Counted from the stretch's first letter, positions 17,227-27,218 are shown. The stretch: 64,000 nucleotides of DNA from Candidatus Scatonaster coprocaballi (GCA_018064475.1 JAGHVD010000055.1:1-64000); one strand, 5' to 3'. The notes: generated by a model from the letters alone, not told the origin. A program made the numbers and translations.

Positions 17227-17239
17227 GGAGGAATAAAGA

Positions 17240-17911
17240 ATGGGCCAGAAGGTTAATCCACATGGATTGCGCGTCGGTGTCATCAAAGAGTGGGACACAC
17301 GTTGGTATGCCGACAAGAAGACATTCAGCGATTTCCTCGTTGAGGACAAGCAAATCCGTGATTTTGTAAAGAAAGAATGTTTTGCAGCCGGCGTTTCGAA
17401 GATTGAGATCGAGCGTAAGGGCACAGACAAGACTTCCATCATCATCAATGCTGCAAAGCCTGGTATCATCATTGGTCGTCAGGGTGCAGGTATTGAAGAT
17501 TTCAAGAAGAAGCTGCAGAAGAAGTTTAAGAAGAATTTCTTCGTAGACGTTCGTGAAGTAAAGAACGTAGATGCAAACGCTCAGCTCGTTGCTGAGAGCA
17601 TCGCTTCCCAGCTCGAGAGACGTGTTTCTTTCCGTCGTGCGATGAAGATGGCAATGTCCCGTACAATGAAGACTGGCGCTAAGGGTATCAAGACATCCTG
17701 TGCTGGTCGTCTGGGCGGCGCTGAAATCGCTCGTTCTGAGACATATCATGAGGGTACAATTCCGCTGCAGACACTGCGTGCTGACATCGACTATGGTTTT
17801 GCTGAGGCAAACACACAGTATGGTCGTATCGGCGTAAAGGTATGGATCTACTGTGGTGAGATCCTGACAGCGAAGAAGACTGTTAAGACTACGGAAGGAG
17901 GCGAAGCCTAA
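17240..17911 (+). CDS. rpsC: 30S ribosomal protein S3
   Basis: 223-residue uS3 at the mRNA entry channel. The KH domain motif [19 protein letters not shown] is at about residues 73-91 and the C-terminal domain has the arginines of the helicase centre ([13 protein letters not shown]). AAGGAGG upstream. Its TAA shares one base with the rplP ATG (TAATG). Confidence 0.97.
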   Translation: MGQKVNPHGLRVGVIKEWDTRWYADKKTFSDFLVEDKQIRDFVKKECFAAGVSKIEIERKGTDKTSIIINAAKPGIIIGRQGAGIEDFKKKLQKKFKKNFFVDVREVKNVDANAQLVAESIASQLERRVSFRRAMKMAMSRTMKTGAKGIKTSCAGRLGGAEIARSETYHEGTIPLQTLRADIDYGFAEANTQYGRIGVKVWIYCGEILTAKKTVKTTEGGEA

Positions 17912-18342
17912 TGTTACTTCCTAAGAGAGTAAAGCACAGAAAGCAGCAGCGCGGCCGCCTAAAGGGTAAGGCTTCCAGAGGTAATTTCGTTTCGAACGGT
18001 GATTACGGTATGTATGCAACAGAGCCTTGCTGGATCTCTTCCAATCAGATTGAGGCAGCCCGTATTGCAATTAACCGTTACGTAAAAAGAGGCGGTAAGG
18101 TTTGGATCAAGATCTTCCCGGATAAGCCGGTAACAAAGAAGCCTGCTGAGACTCGAATGGGTTCTGGTAAGGGTTCTCCGGAGTACTGGGTAGCAGTAGT
18201 TAAGCCGGGTCGTGTTCTTTTCGAAATTTCCGGTGTAACTGAAGAAATCGCACGTGAGGCAATGCGTCTTGCTGGACATAAGCTCCCTTGCAAGACTAAG
18301 TTCATCAAGAAGGAAGAGGAGGTACCTGAAAATGACGGCTAA
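17911..18342 (+). CDS. rplP: 50S ribosomal protein L16
   Basis: 143-residue uL16, which positions tRNA and the GTPase centre. [19 protein letters not shown], the Trp-containing [16 protein letters not shown] and [20 protein letters not shown] are diagnostic. Starts on the overlapping TAATG with rpsC; ends 11 bases inside rpmC. Confidence 0.97.
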   Translation: MLLPKRVKHRKQQRGRLKGKASRGNFVSNGDYGMYATEPCWISSNQIEAARIAINRYVKRGGKVWIKIFPDKPVTKKPAETRMGSGKGSPEYWVAVVKPGRVLFEISGVTEEIAREAMRLAGHKLPCKTKFIKKEEEVPENDG

Positions 18343-18529
18343 AGATTTACGTTCGAAGTCCACAGAGGAACTTCAGCAGGAACTGGTTGCATTGAAGGAC
18401 GAACTCTTCAAGCTTCGTTTCCAGCATGCGACTAATCAACTCGAGAATCCGCAGCGTCTGGCTGCTGTGAAGCGTGACATCGCTCGCGTCAACACGATTC
18501 TCCGTGAACAAGCGCTTAAGGCTAACTAA
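18332..18529 (+). CDS. rpmC: 50S ribosomal protein L29
   Basis: 65-residue uL29, a small two-helix protein near the tunnel exit beside L23. [18 protein letters not shown] and the [20 protein letters not shown] segment identify it. The ATG at 18332 is preceded by GAGGAGGTACC and lies within the end of rplP; longer frames upstream overlap rplP further and are not L29. Confidence 0.96.
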   Translation: MTAKDLRSKSTEELQQELVALKDELFKLRFQHATNQLENPQRLAAVKRDIARVNTILREQALKAN

Positions 18530-18546
18530 TGAAGGGAGATAGTGAA

Positions 18547-18804
18547 ATGAGCGATCGTAACCTCAGAAAGACCCGTGTCGGTATCGTTTCCAGTGACAAG
18601 ATGGATAAGACAATCGTTGTATCTGTTGTTGAGCACGTGAAGCACCCGTTGTACGGAAAGATCATGAAGAGAACTTATAAGCTGAAGGCACACGATGAAG
18701 AGAATTCTTGTGGCATCGGCGACAAGGTTAAGGTAATGGAGACCCGCCCGCTGTCTAAGGACAAGCGTTGGAGACTGGTCGAGATTATTGAGAAGGCGAA
18801 GTAA
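18547..18804 (+). CDS. rpsQ: 30S ribosomal protein S17
   Basis: 85-residue uS17, a primary 16S rRNA binder. [19 protein letters not shown] and [20 protein letters not shown] are typical. I use the ATG at 18547, which has GGGAG 9 bases upstream; an ATG at 18529 that overlaps the rpmC stop would add MKGDSE. Confidence 0.96.
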   Translation: MSDRNLRKTRVGIVSSDKMDKTIVVSVVEHVKHPLYGKIMKRTYKLKAHDEENSCGIGDKVKVMETRPLSKDKRWRLVEIIEKAK

Positions 18805-18838
18805 TACGTAAGGATTTACGTAAAGGAGGAAAATCAAG

Positions 18839-19207
18839 ATGATTCAAGTAGAATCCAGATTAAGATCTGCGGATAATACTGGCGCAAAAGAACTCGCTTG
18901 CATCAAGGTGCTTGGTGGTTCATGGCGTAAGTATGCGAATATCGGTGATGTCATCGTCTGCTCTGTGAAGACCGCTACTCCTGGTGGTGTGGTGAAGAAG
19001 GGCGATGTAGTTCGCGCAGTTGTTGTTCGCACAAAGAAGGGCGTAAGAAGAGCTGACGGTTCCTACATCAAGTTCGATGAGAACGCTGCTGTTATCATTA
19101 AGGAAGACAAGAACCCGCGTGGAACCCGTATCTTTGGGCCTATCGCGAGAGAGCTTCGTGATAAGGATTACATGAAGATCCTTTCCCTTGCTCCAGAAGT
19201 TCTGTAA
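18839..19207 (+). CDS. rplN: 50S ribosomal protein L14
   Basis: 122-residue uL14 on the 30S-facing side of the large subunit; binding site for the silencing factor RsfS in the family. [39 protein letters not shown] and the C-terminal [18 protein letters not shown] are canonical. AAGGAGG before the ATG. Confidence 0.97.
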   Translation: MIQVESRLRSADNTGAKELACIKVLGGSWRKYANIGDVIVCSVKTATPGGVVKKGDVVRAVVVRTKKGVRRADGSYIKFDENAAVIIKEDKNPRGTRIFGPIARELRDKDYMKILSLAPEVL

Positions 19208-19219
19208 GGAGGATGACAA

Positions 19220-19567
19220 ATGGCTAGTAAGATTCACGTAAAGAAGGACGACAAAGTCGTTGTTATCTCCGGTAAGGACGCTGGCGCTCAGGGCCAGGTT
19301 CTTAAGACAGAACCGAAGTCCGGAAGAGTTGTTGTTTCCGGTGTTAACATGATCAAGAAGCACCAGAAGATGGTCAGCCAGAACAAGCCATCCGGCATCA
19401 TCGAGAAGGAAGGCACAATCGATGCTTCCAACGTTATGCTGGTTTGCCCGAAGTGCGGCAAGGCTACACGTGTTGGTATGAGAATTGCAGAAGACGGCGC
19501 AAAGTACCGTGTTTGCAAGAAGTGCCAGGCTGATATTGATCTTGTTAAGAAAGCAAAGGAGGAGTAA
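19220..19567 (+). CDS. rplX: 50S ribosomal protein L24 with two CxxC motifs
   Basis: 115-residue uL24, an assembly initiator. The KOW motif DKVVVISGKDAGAQGQVLK is at the N-terminus. The C-terminal half has VCPKCGKATRVG and VCKKCQAD, two CxxC pairs spaced as in a zinc ribbon; many bacterial L24 proteins keep only part of these cysteines, so zinc binding is inferred. AAGGAGG before the ATG. Confidence 0.95.
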   Translation: MASKIHVKKDDKVVVISGKDAGAQGQVLKTEPKSGRVVVSGVNMIKKHQKMVSQNKPSGIIEKEGTIDASNVMLVCPKCGKATRVGMRIAEDGAKYRVCKKCQADIDLVKKAKEE

Positions 19568-19570
19568 TCG

Positions 19571-20110
19571 ATGTCTAGATTAAAAGACAAGTATGTAAAC
19601 GAAGTTGCGCCTGCTTTGCAGGAGCAGTTCAAGTATAAGTCTTGCATGCAGATCCCGAAGCTTGAGAAGATCGTTCTCAACATGGGTGTCGGCGAAGTCA
19701 AGGACAACCCGAAGGCATTGGAGAATGCAATGCGTGATATGGGTATCATCTGCGGACAGAAGCCGGTTGCTACAGTTGCCTCCAAGTCTGTTGCTGCTTT
19801 TAAGCTCAGAGAAGGCATGAAGATCGGTTGTAAGGTAACACTCCGTGGCGAGAATATGTACAACTTCCTCGATAAGTTGATCAGCATCTCCCTGCCACGT
19901 GTACGTGACTTCCGTGGTGTAAACCCGAACTCATTTGATGGTCATGGTAACTATGCTATGGGTATCAAGGAGCAGCTGATGTTCCCTGAAATCGATTTTG
20001 ATAAGATCGACAAAGTTCGTGGTATGGATATCATTGTTGTTACAACGGCGAAGAGCGATGAAGAAGCAAGAGCATTGCTGACACTCATCGGTATGCCGTT
20101 CCGTAAGTAA
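19571..20110 (+). CDS. rplE: 50S ribosomal protein L5
   Basis: 179-residue uL5, 5S rRNA and P-site tRNA contact protein. [37 protein letters not shown] and [21 protein letters not shown] are family motifs. AGGAGTAA lies just before the ATG and the gene follows rplX by 3 bases. Confidence 0.97.
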   Translation: MSRLKDKYVNEVAPALQEQFKYKSCMQIPKLEKIVLNMGVGEVKDNPKALENAMRDMGIICGQKPVATVASKSVAAFKLREGMKIGCKVTLRGENMYNFLDKLISISLPRVRDFRGVNPNSFDGHGNYAMGIKEQLMFPEIDFDKIDKVRGMDIIVVTTAKSDEEARALLTLIGMPFRK

Positions 20111-20128
20111 TAGGAGGGTATAAGTAAT

Positions 20129-20314
20129 ATGGCTAAGATGTCAATGAAACTCAAGGCTCAGCGTACACCTAAGTTCAAGGTGCAGCAGCACAACCGTTGC
20201 AAGCTTTGCGGTAGACCTCATTCTTATATCCGCAAGTATGGTATCTGCCGTCTGTGCTTCCGTGACCTGGCTTACAAGGGCCAGATTCCGGGCGTTAAGA
20301 AGGCAAGCTGGTAA
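20129..20314 (+). CDS. rpsN: 30S ribosomal protein S14, zinc-binding type Z
   Basis: 61-residue short form of uS14. The zinc ribbon is complete: [20 protein letters not shown] gives two CxxC pairs. The short zinc form is typical of Gram-positives; a zinc-free long paralogue, if any, is not in the window. GGAGGGTATAA precedes the ATG. Confidence 0.97.
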   Translation: MAKMSMKLKAQRTPKFKVQQHNRCKLCGRPHSYIRKYGICRLCFRDLAYKGQIPGVKKASW

Positions 20315-20340
20315 CCGATAGCACACAAGGAGGAAAGATT

Positions 20341-20736
20341 ATGCAGATTACAGATGCAATTGCAGATATGCTGACAAGAATCCGTAATGCAGGTACAGCC
20401 GGTCATCCGACAGTTATGGTTCCTGCTTCCAATTTGAAGAAGGCTATCGCACAGATTTTAGTAGACGAAGGTTATATCGCTTCTTTTGAAACGATTGAAG
20501 ATGATAAGCAGGGAATGATCAAGATTACTCTGAAGTACGCTGCAAGAAAGCACGTTATTTCTGGTATCCAGAGAATTTCTAAGCCGGGTCTGCGTGTATA
20601 CGCTGACAAGGAGAATCTCCCGAAGGTTCTCGGTGGTCTCGGTATCGCCATCATCTCAACTTCTAAGGGCGTTATGACTGATAAGAAGGCTAGAGCTCTC
20701 GGCGTAGGCGGAGAGGTTATGGCTTACGTTTGGTAA
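20341..20736 (+). CDS. rpsH: 30S ribosomal protein S8
   Basis: 131-residue uS8, central-domain 16S rRNA binder. [36 protein letters not shown] and the C-terminal [22 protein letters not shown] are diagnostic. AAGGAGG before the ATG. In E. coli S8 represses the spc operon; nothing here shows that directly. Confidence 0.97.
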   Translation: MQITDAIADMLTRIRNAGTAGHPTVMVPASNLKKAIAQILVDEGYIASFETIEDDKQGMIKITLKYAARKHVISGIQRISKPGLRVYADKENLPKVLGGLGIAIISTSKGVMTDKKARALGVGGEVMAYVW

Positions 20737-20762
20737 TCGCCAAACAAGTTAAACTCTGAAAA

Positions 20763-20776
20763 GGGGCGCAAGCCCC
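20763..20776 (+). repeat. GCAA-tetraloop hairpin between rpsH and rplF
   Basis: GGGGC-GCAA-GCCCC: a perfect 5-bp GC stem closed by a GNRA tetraloop, without a following T-run. It is a likely mRNA processing or stability element, or a protein-binding site. Confidence 0.6.
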
Positions 20777-20804
20777 GCAATCTAAAGAGCAGGAGGTAGA
20801 TTGT

Positions 20805-21347
20805 ATGTCTAGAATTGGCAATAAGCCGATCACGATCCCGGCAGGGCTCGAAGTAAAGCAGGATGGTCAGACCATCACTGTAAAAGGCAAGGACGCTACA
20901 CTTACATTGAATGTGCATCCGTCCATCACAGTTGAAGTAAATGACAATGTTATTTCGGTTAAGAGACCGAACGATGAGAAGCAGGTAAAAGCTCTCCATG
21001 GTTTGACACGTTCTCTGATCAACAACATGGTCATCGGTTGTTCCGAAGGTTTTAAGAAGGAACTCGAGATCCAGGGTGTTGGTTACAAGGCCGCTAAGCA
21101 GGGTAACAAGGTTGTCTTCAACCTCGGTTATTCTCACCCAATCGAAATGGAAGAGCCACAGGGTATCACTATTGATGTTCCGGCTCAGAACCAGATCATC
21201 GTAAAGGGTGCAGACAAGCAGATGGTTGGCGAAACCGCTGCAAAGATTCGTTCGTTCAGACTTCCGGATGCATATAAGGGCAAGGGTATCAGATATGTTG
21301 GTGAATTTGTCCGCATCAAGGAAGGTAAGACTGGCGCTAAGAAGTAA
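20805..21347 (+). CDS. rplF: 50S ribosomal protein L6
   Basis: 180-residue uL6 near the factor-binding site. SRIGNKPITIPAGLEV opens it and LPDAYKGKGIRYVGEFVRIKEGK closes it. AGGAGGTAGATT precedes the ATG. Confidence 0.97.
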   Translation: MSRIGNKPITIPAGLEVKQDGQTITVKGKDATLTLNVHPSITVEVNDNVISVKRPNDEKQVKALHGLTRSLINNMVIGCSEGFKKELEIQGVGYKAAKQGNKVVFNLGYSHPIEMEEPQGITIDVPAQNQIIVKGADKQMVGETAAKIRSFRLPDAYKGKGIRYVGEFVRIKEGKTGAKK

Positions 21348-21365
21348 GAGAAGGGGTGAACAAGC

Positions 21366-21734
21366 ATGATTAACAAAATTGACAAGAACGCTATTCGCCG
21401 TAGAAAGCACGTCCGCGTTAGAAATAAGATCAGCGGTACTCCGACTCGTCCGCGTCTTTGCGTTTTCAGAAGTAACAAACACATCAGTGCTCAGATCATC
21501 GACGATGAGGCTGGCAAGACACTGGTAAGTGCATCTACACTGGATAAGGAAGTGAAAGCTTCCATCGCTAATGGTAGCAACAAGGATGCAGCTGCTGCAG
21601 TTGGTAAGAAGATTGCTGAGCGCGCACTTGCTGCAAACATCGAAGAAGTAGTATTCGACAGAGGCGGTTACATCTTCCATGGACGTGTAGCTGCATTGGC
21701 AGAGGCCGCTCGTGAAGCTGGCTTGAAATTCTAA
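21366..21734 (+). CDS. rplR: 50S ribosomal protein L18
   Basis: 122-residue uL18 that carries 5S rRNA into the large subunit. [35 protein letters not shown] and [20 protein letters not shown] are typical. AAGGGGTG precedes the ATG. Confidence 0.97.
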   Translation: MINKIDKNAIRRRKHVRVRNKISGTPTRPRLCVFRSNKHISAQIIDDEAGKTLVSASTLDKEVKASIANGSNKDAAAAVGKKIAERALAANIEEVVFDRGGYIFHGRVAALAEAAREAGLKF

Positions 21735-21751
21735 TCAGGAGGGATAACAAG

Positions 21752-22246
21752 ATGGGTTTTGATCCTAATTCAACCGAATTAAAAGAAAAAGTCATCCATA
21801 TCGGACGTGTTTCCAAGACGGTTAAGGGTGGTAGAAATTTCCGTTTCGCAGCCCTCGTGATTGTGGGTGACGAGAATGGTCACGTTGGTAAGGGCCTTGG
21901 TAAGGCTGCTGAAATTCCGGACGCGATCAGAAAGGGTATTGAAGATGCGAAGAAGAACATGATTACTGTTCCGCTCGTTGAGAACACAATCCCGCACGAA
22001 GCACTGGGTGTATTCGGTGCAGGTAAGATCGTGATGAAGCCGGCTGCAAGTGGTACCGGTATCATCGCTGGTGGTCCGGTTCGTGCAGTATGTGAGCTCT
22101 GCGGCATCAAGGATATCCGTACAAAGTCTTTGGGTACAAACAACCCGAACAATGTTGTTAACGCTACATTGGAAGGCTTGAAGAGCATGCGTTCTCTCGA
22201 AGAAGTAGCTCGTCTGCGTGGCAAGTCCACAGAAGAAATTTTGTAA
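21752..22246 (+). CDS. rpsE: 30S ribosomal protein S5
   Basis: 164-residue uS5, fidelity protein at the mRNA entry side. [20 protein letters not shown] is the spectinomycin-contact loop region; [17 protein letters not shown]-like [15 protein letters not shown] is in the C-terminal domain. AGGAGGG precedes the ATG. Confidence 0.97.
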   Translation: MGFDPNSTELKEKVIHIGRVSKTVKGGRNFRFAALVIVGDENGHVGKGLGKAAEIPDAIRKGIEDAKKNMITVPLVENTIPHEALGVFGAGKIVMKPAASGTGIIAGGPVRAVCELCGIKDIRTKSLGTNNPNNVVNATLEGLKSMRSLEEVARLRGKSTEEIL

Positions 22247-22261
22247 TGGAGGTGTGCTTCA

Positions 22262-22441
22262 ATGGCTAATTTGAAGATCACATTGGTGAAGAGCACCAAC
22301 AAGTCTAAGAAAAACCAGGCTGCAACAGTTGCTGCACTCGGTCTGAAGAAGATCGGCCAGTCTGTAGAGAAGGCTGATAACGAGGCAATTCGCGGCATGG
22401 TTCGTACTGTAGCACATCTTGTTACATGCGAAGAAGTGTAA
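22262..22441 (+). CDS. rpmD: 50S ribosomal protein L30
   Basis: 59-residue uL30. It reads [20 protein letters not shown], then the family segment [30 protein letters not shown] lies upstream of the ATG; the gene sits in its normal place between rpsE and rplO. It ends TAATGGAGG, so its stop directly precedes the rplO RBS. Confidence 0.95.
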   Translation: MANLKITLVKSTNKSKKNQAATVAALGLKKIGQSVEKADNEAIRGMVRTVAHLVTCEEV

Positions 22442-22457
22442 TGGAGGTATAGGAAAC

Positions 22458-22901
22458 ATGAAACTTAATGAAATGTCTTCCTGCGGAAACGCGAAAGCAT
22501 ATCGTAAGGGCCGTGGTGCCGGTTCCGGCAACGGCAAGACTGCTGGTCGTGGACACAAGGGCCAGAATGCTCGTTCCGGTGGCGGTGTACGTCCTGGTTT
22601 CGAGGGTGGCCAGATGCCTCTTTACAGACGTCTGCCGAAGCGTGGTTTCAACAACAAGCTCTTTGCTTGTGATTATGTTGAGATCAACGTTTCTGACCTT
22701 GAGAAGTTTGATAACGGTGCTGAGATCGATGCAACAATTCTTGCTGATGCAGGCATCATCACTATCGGCAAGGTTAACGATGGCGTGAAGGTTCTCGGCA
22801 ACGGCGACCTCACAAAGAAGCTGACAGTTAAGGCTGCGAAGTTCTCTGCTTCTGCAAAAGAGAAAATCGAGAAGGCTGGTGGATCGGCACTGGAGGTATG
22901 A
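22458..22901 (+). CDS. rplO: 50S ribosomal protein L15
   Basis: 147-residue uL15, late assembly protein. The glycine/arginine-rich rRNA-threading tail is visible as [20 protein letters not shown], followed by [18 protein letters not shown] use the ATG at 22458 (MKLNEM), with GGAGG upstream; the frame upstream overlaps rpmD and is not L15. Confidence 0.96.
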   Translation: MKLNEMSSCGNAKAYRKGRGAGSGNGKTAGRGHKGQNARSGGGVRPGFEGGQMPLYRRLPKRGFNNKLFACDYVEINVSDLEKFDNGAEIDATILADAGIITIGKVNDGVKVLGNGDLTKKLTVKAAKFSASAKEKIEKAGGSALEV

Positions 22902-22902
22902 C

Positions 22903-24216
22903 ATGAAAGGCGTATTTGACACCTTAGTTAATGCATTCCGTCTTCCGGAACTACGCAAGAAACTGATGTTCACACTTTTCATTCTTGCGCTGTACATGGT
23001 CGGTGGCCTTGTACCTTGTCCGGGTATTAACCGTACAGAGTTCCGTTCGATCGTTGAGAATTGGGGTCAGATTGGTAGCTTGATGGATATCATCGCAGGT
23101 GGTGGCCTTTATGCTGTTACCATCTTTGCGATGGGTATCACGCCTTATATCAACTCCTCCATCATCATTCAGTTGTTGACAGTTGCGATTCCTGCGCTGG
23201 AGAATCTGGCAAAGGAAGGCGAAGAAGGACAGAAGAAACTTCAGAAGATCACTCGTTATGTAACAGTTGGTCTCGCAGTTTTACAGGCTTCCGTCTTCAC
23301 CTACGCAACACGTAGCGCAATGACATCCTATCTGCCGGGTCCTCTGGCAGCTGCACTGATCATTCTTACATTTACCGCAGGCACTTGCTTCGTTGTATTC
23401 CTCGGTGAACGTATCAATGAGAAGGGTATTGGAAACGGTGTTTCTTTGATCATCTTTGCAGGTATCGTCACAAGAATCCCGGATATGGCTCGTCAACTTT
23501 ACTACGATGCATTGAACATCGCAGGCAAGTTCAAGAATGCTGTTCTGGGTAACACCATCGGTGTTCTTGCTTTCGTACTTGTAACGCTTGTATCTTTGAT
23601 CACAATTATCTTCTGCGTATACGTACAGAATGCTGAGAGAAGAATTCCTGTTCAGTATTCCAAGAAGGTTGTTGGTAGAAAAGTATATGGTGGACAGAAT
23701 ACATACATTCCGTTGAAGGTTAATCAGTCCAGCGTTATGCCTGTTATCTTCACCATGTCTATCTTGTCTCTGCCTTCTACACTCGTGACATTGTTCTGGT
23801 CGAACAGTAATAATGTGATTGTGAAGTGGTTCCGTGATTTCGGTTCCAGCCCATTCTACTATGTAGCATACTTCATTCTCATTTTCGTGTTCGTATTCTT
23901 CTATTCGTTGATCCAGTTCAATCCAATCGAGATCTCGCAGAACCTGCAGAAGAATGGTGGATTTATTCCAGGTGTTCGTCCGGGTCGTCCGACTTCCGAG
24001 TTTATCGCGAAGGTTGCGAACCGACTCAACTGGTGTGACGCATGCTTCCTTTGCATCGTTGTACTTGTTCCGACGCTCCTCGGAAAGCTCTCCGGTATGG
24101 AAGGCGTATGGTTCGCCGGTACATCCGTTCTGATTATGACGGGCGTAGCTAATGACCTGGTTGAGCAGATCGAGTCTCAAATGGTTACCCACAACTACAA
24201 GGGCTTCCTTGATTGA
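22903..24216 (+). CDS. secY: preprotein translocase subunit SecY
   Basis: 437-residue channel subunit of the Sec translocon, with about ten hydrophobic membrane segments. The plug region GGGLYAVTIFAMGITPYIN and SSIIIQLLTVAIPALE are in the first half, and EISQNLQKNGGFIPGVRPG is the conserved cytoplasmic loop. It starts at the ATG (22903) 1 base after the rplO stop; GGAGG is inside the end of rplO. It ends the spc part. Confidence 0.96.
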   Translation: MKGVFDTLVNAFRLPELRKKLMFTLFILALYMVGGLVPCPGINRTEFRSIVENWGQIGSLMDIIAGGGLYAVTIFAMGITPYINSSIIIQLLTVAIPALENLAKEGEEGQKKLQKITRYVTVGLAVLQASVFTYATRSAMTSYLPGPLAAALIILTFTAGTCFVVFLGERINEKGIGNGVSLIIFAGIVTRIPDMARQLYYDALNIAGKFKNAVLGNTIGVLAFVLVTLVSLITIIFCVYVQNAERRIPVQYSKKVVGRKVYGGQNTYIPLKVNQSSVMPVIFTMSILSLPSTLVTLFWSNSNNVIVKWFRDFGSSPFYYVAYFILIFVFVFFYSLIQFNPIEISQNLQKNGGFIPGVRPGRPTSEFIAKVANRLNWCDACFLCIVVLVPTLLGKLSGMEGVWFAGTSVLIMTGVANDLVEQIESQMVTHNYKGFLD

Positions 24217-24281
24217 GACAACAAAGGAAACGTGTTATGCTGGTTAACGGTAATGCACAAACAATTAAGTAACATACAGCG

Positions 24282-24313
24282 ACAGCCTCGTGTGCATTTG
24301 CATGCGAGGCTGT
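24282..24313 (+). repeat. strong hairpin between secY and adk
   Basis: ACAGCCTCG pairs with CGAGGCTGT (9 bp) with inner TGCA pairing. No T-run follows (TGCGTGCG), so it is probably a processing or stability element rather than a full terminator. Confidence 0.55.
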
Positions 24314-24343
24314 GCGTGCGTTAAGCAAGAAGGAGGGTGAATC

Positions 24344-25009
24344 ATGAAGTTGATTCTACTGGGTGCACCGGGTTCTGGTAAAGGAACAATGGCTGCAGTA
24401 TTGAAGAAAGAGTATCAGATTACACACATTTCGACGGGAGACATTTTCCGTGCGAATATTAAGGAACAGACCCCACTGGGCATTGAAGCAAAGAAATACA
24501 TCGACCAGGGTGCTTTGGTCCCAGATGAACTGACGATCTCCATGGTAGAGGATCGTCTGGCTCAGCCTGACTGCGCCAACGGATATCTCCTCGATGGATT
24601 CCCAAGAACCATTGCACAGGCAGAGAAGTTGGATGCCATGCTTGCTTCCAAGAACACCAAGCTTGATGCAGTTATCAATGTGACCGTACCGGCTGAAGTA
24701 ATCATGGAGCGTGTGGTCAATCGTCGTGTATGCACATCTTGTGGTGAGAGCTATAACGTAGTATCCCGTCCGACAAAGGTTGAAGGTGTATGCGATGTTT
24801 GTGGCAAAGAAGTGATCCAGCGTGACGATGATAAGCCGGAAACAGTTAAGCAGAGACTGGTAACTTATGAAGAGAATACAAAGCCGTTGATCGATTTCTA
24901 TATGGCAAAAGGAATCGTGATCACAGCAGACAACTCTTCCAGTCCTGAGGTTGCTTTCCAGCAGGCAAGTGAAGCACTGTCCGAGATGGGCTTCCAGAAA
25001 GTGCAGTAA
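24344..25009 (+). CDS. adk: adenylate kinase, zinc-containing long form
   Basis: Interconverts ATP+AMP and 2 ADP. 221 residues. P-loop GAPGSGKGT at 7-15, AMP site STGDIFRANI, and DGFPRTIAQAE. The lid carries CTSCGESYN and CDVCGKE, the four-cysteine zinc site of Gram-positive enzymes. AAGGAGGG precedes the ATG. It lies in the conserved secY-adk-map-infA order. Confidence 0.97.
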   Translation: MKLILLGAPGSGKGTMAAVLKKEYQITHISTGDIFRANIKEQTPLGIEAKKYIDQGALVPDELTISMVEDRLAQPDCANGYLLDGFPRTIAQAEKLDAMLASKNTKLDAVINVTVPAEVIMERVVNRRVCTSCGESYNVVSRPTKVEGVCDVCGKEVIQRDDDKPETVKQRLVTYEENTKPLIDFYMAKGIVITADNSSSPEVAFQQASEALSEMGFQKVQ

Positions 25010-25011
25010 GC

Positions 25012-25782
25012 ATGATTCAGATTAAGACTCGAGCTGATTTTGATAAGATGAGAGAAGCCGGCAAAGTAGTCGAAGAGGCCCTGCTGACATTAGGTCGTGC
25101 AGTGGAACCTGGAATTACGACGCAGGAACTTGATGAAATTGCGAAACGTGTCTTCGATAAGAACGGCGCAATTTCCTCTTCCTATCATTACGGAGAACCC
25201 CCTTTTCCTGGCTATATCTGCGTTTCTCCGAACGAAGTGATCGTTCATGGTATTCCACGTAGAGATTGGGTACTGAAAGAGGGCGACATTGTAACATGCG
25301 ATGTATGCTGCTCCCTAGAAGGATATCATGCAGATGCTGCAAGAACTTTTGCCGTCGGTCGAATCTCGCCTGAAGCAGAGAAACTGATACGCGTGACAGA
25401 AGAGAGCTTCTGGAAAGGATTTGAGAAGTGTACGATCGATCATCGCATCGGTGACGTATCTGCAGCAGTACAGGCACATGCCGAGAGCTTCGGTTACGGT
25501 GTCATTCGTGAACTGACAGGACACGGTATTGGCCGCCAGCTCCACGAGGATCCCGATGTGCCGAACTATGGTCGTGCCGGTCATGGTCCAAGAATCGTGA
25601 AGGGCATGGCTTTCTGCGTGGAGCCAATGATCTCAAGCGGAAGAAGAGACATTGCTTTGCTTGATGATGATTGGACAGTTGTCACACGAGACGGAAAGTA
25701 CGCGGCACACTATGAGAACACAATCATTATTACAGAGAACGGACCTGAAATCATAACTTTATCGGAGGATAAGAATGTCTAA
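25012..25782 (+). CDS. map: methionine aminopeptidase type I
   Basis: Removes N-terminal Met from nascent proteins. 256 residues. The dinuclear metal ligands of the pita-bread fold are visible: Asp in [19 protein letters not shown] (both Asp), His in [10 protein letters not shown], Glu in CVEPMI and Glu in [13 protein letters not shown] holds the catalytic His. It begins 2 bases after the adk stop, and its end overlaps infA by 8 bases. Confidence 0.96.
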   Translation: MIQIKTRADFDKMREAGKVVEEALLTLGRAVEPGITTQELDEIAKRVFDKNGAISSSYHYGEPPFPGYICVSPNEVIVHGIPRRDWVLKEGDIVTCDVCCSLEGYHADAARTFAVGRISPEAEKLIRVTEESFWKGFEKCTIDHRIGDVSAAVQAHAESFGYGVIRELTGHGIGRQLHEDPDVPNYGRAGHGPRIVKGMAFCVEPMISSGRRDIALLDDDWTVVTRDGKYAAHYENTIIITENGPEIITLSEDKNV

Positions 25783-25993
25783 AGAAGATGTAATCGAAGT
25801 TGAAGGCATCGTACAGGATGCACTGCCGGATGCAAAGTTCAAAGTAAAACTGGAGAATGGCCATATCGTACTGGCACATATTTCCGGAAAACTTCGTCAG
25901 AACTACATTAAGATTCTGCCTGGAGATCGTGTAACCATGGAGTTGTCTCCATATGATCTTTCCCGCGGACGCATCACATGGCGTGCGAAATAA
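25775..25993 (+). CDS. infA: translation initiation factor IF-1
   Basis: 72-residue S1/OB-fold factor that blocks the A site during initiation. [40 protein letters not shown] and the C-terminal [13 protein letters not shown] are diagnostic. Its ATG lies inside the end of map with GGAGG upstream, so the two are translationally coupled. Confidence 0.96.
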   Translation: MSKEDVIEVEGIVQDALPDAKFKVKLENGHIVLAHISGKLRQNYIKILPGDRVTMELSPYDLSRGRITWRAK

Positions 25994-26056
25994 GAAGCGA
26001 TATTACTTGCTTCTGAACCGCAATCGAAAAAACTTTAAAAAAGCCAAAAAAACTAC

Positions 26057-26084
26057 TTGCATCGCCAAGAGATTTTGGTATAAT
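26057..26084 (+). promoter_or_regulatory. strong promoter before rpmJ-rpsM (alpha operon)
   Basis: TTGCAT (26057-26062), 16-base spacer, TGG then TATAAT (26079-26084): consensus -10 with extended TGn. A short hairpin (GCGC/GCGC) follows near the expected transcript start. It gives the alpha block its own promoter inside the superoperon. Confidence 0.8.
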
Positions 26085-26154
26085 ATTTTAGCGTGCGCGT
26101 ATAGCGCAAGCTTTGTATTGTTTGAATAACAGTAATAGCAGGGAGGTTTGACAC

Positions 26155-26268
26155 ATGAAAGTAAGACCATCGGTAAAACCCATATGCGAGAAGTGTAAGG
26201 TTATCCGTCGTAATGGACGCGTTATGATCATCTGCTCTGACCCTAAGCATAAGCAGAAGCAGGGTTAA
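26155..26268 (+). CDS. rpmJ: 50S ribosomal protein L36, zinc type
   Basis: 37-residue bL36. [20 protein letters not shown] with a later [11 protein letters not shown] gives the complete C-C-C-H zinc ribbon (Cys11, Cys14, Cys27, His32). GGGAGG lies upstream of the ATG. Too short for routine ORF listing but unmistakable and in its usual place between infA and rpsM. Confidence 0.96.
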   Translation: MKVRPSVKPICEKCKVIRRNGRVMIICSDPKHKQKQG

Positions 26269-26275
26269 TCCTTGT

Positions 26276-26386
26276 CTGCCGGACGATTCCGTCCGAGGCA
26301 GGCGAAGGAATTAGTAGGATATTACATGCACCATATGCCAAGGCGGCTGCCTCTCCTAACACGAGAGGATCTTAGCATCAGCATGT
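26276..26386 (+). ncRNA. structured leader before rpsM
   Basis: The 167 bases between rpmJ and rpsM hold a 10-bp hairpin (CTGCCGGACG, bases 26276-26301, with a 2-base bulge) and a second domain closed by ACATGC (26324-26329) and GCATGT (26381-26386) that encloses CCTCTC/GAGAGG (26350-26368). A ribosomal-protein binding leader (S4 controls this operon in other bacteria) is plausible but not shown. Confidence 0.45.
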
Positions 26387-26435
26387 CATATATATACGAA
26401 ACAACATTTTAGATTCATTCATGGAGGTACACAGA

Positions 26436-26804
26436 ATGGCTCGTATTGCCGGTGTAGATCTGCCAAATGACAAGAGAGTAGAAATTGCTCTGACGTACAT
26501 TTATGGCATTGGTAAGACAAGTTCTGATCGTATTCTTGCAGACACCCAGATTGATCCGAACACACGTGTCAAGGATCTCTCTGAGGACGATATCGCTAAG
26601 ATTCGTGATCAGATTGAGAACAATTACAACGTAGAGGGTGATCTTCGTCGTGAAGTTTCCCTGAACATTAAGAGACTGACAGAAATCGGTTGCTATCGTG
26701 GCCGTCGTCACAGAATGGGACTTCCTGTTCGTGGTCAGCGCACAAAGACGAATGCTCGTACTCGTAAGGGTCCGAAGCGTACGATCGCTGGCAAGAAGAA
26801 GTAA
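26436..26804 (+). CDS. rpsM: 30S ribosomal protein S13
   Basis: 122-residue uS13 bridging head to 50[32 protein letters not shown] and the basic tail [19 protein letters not shown]-type segment are present ([19 protein letters not shown]). I use the ATG at 26436 with GGAGG 9 bases upstream rather than an in-frame ATG at 26421 that lies on top of that RBS. Confidence 0.96.
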   Translation: MARIAGVDLPNDKRVEIALTYIYGIGKTSSDRILADTQIDPNTRVKDLSEDDIAKIRDQIENNYNVEGDLRREVSLNIKRLTEIGCYRGRRHRMGLPVRGQRTKTNARTRKGPKRTIAGKKK

Positions 26805-26816
26805 GGAGGCGAACCC

Positions 26817-27218
26817 ATGGCAAAAGCAGTTAAGAAAGCGGCCGTTAGACCGAAGAAGAGAGAGCGTAAGAATATTGACCGTGGACAGGCTCATATTCAC
26901 GCAACATTTAACAACACAATCGTTACAATCACTGATATGCAGGGTAGTGCAGTCTCTTGGGCATCCGCTGGAGAGATGGGCATGAAGGGTTCCCGTAAGG
27001 GTACACCGTTCGCAGCTCAGATGGCATCTGAGGATGCTGGTAAGAAGGCTGCTGATCACGGTATGCGTACAGTAGAAGTTTATGTAAAGGGTCCGGGTCC
27101 GGGTCGTGAATCCGCAATCCGTGCTTTACAGACAGCTGGATTGGAAGTAACAATGATTAAAGATGTTACACCGGTTCCGCACAATGGTTGCAGACCGCCT
27201 AAGAGAAGAAGAGTCTGA
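26817..27218 (+). CDS. rpsK: 30S ribosomal protein S11
   Basis: 133-residue uS11 of the platform. [33 protein letters not shown] and [18 protein letters not shown] are signatures. AAGGAGGCG precedes the ATG. Confidence 0.97.
   Translation: MAKAVKKAAVRPKKRERKNIDRGQAHIHATFNNTIVTITDMQGSAVSWASAGEMGMKGSRKGTPFAAQMASEDAGKKAADHGMRTVEVYVKGPGPGRESAIRALQTAGLEVTMIKDVTPVPHNGCRPPKRRRV

Noticed and set aside
24282-24313. Terminator separating secY from adk
   Set aside because: The stem is strong but no T-run follows and the gene order is conserved as one operon; listed as a hairpin instead.
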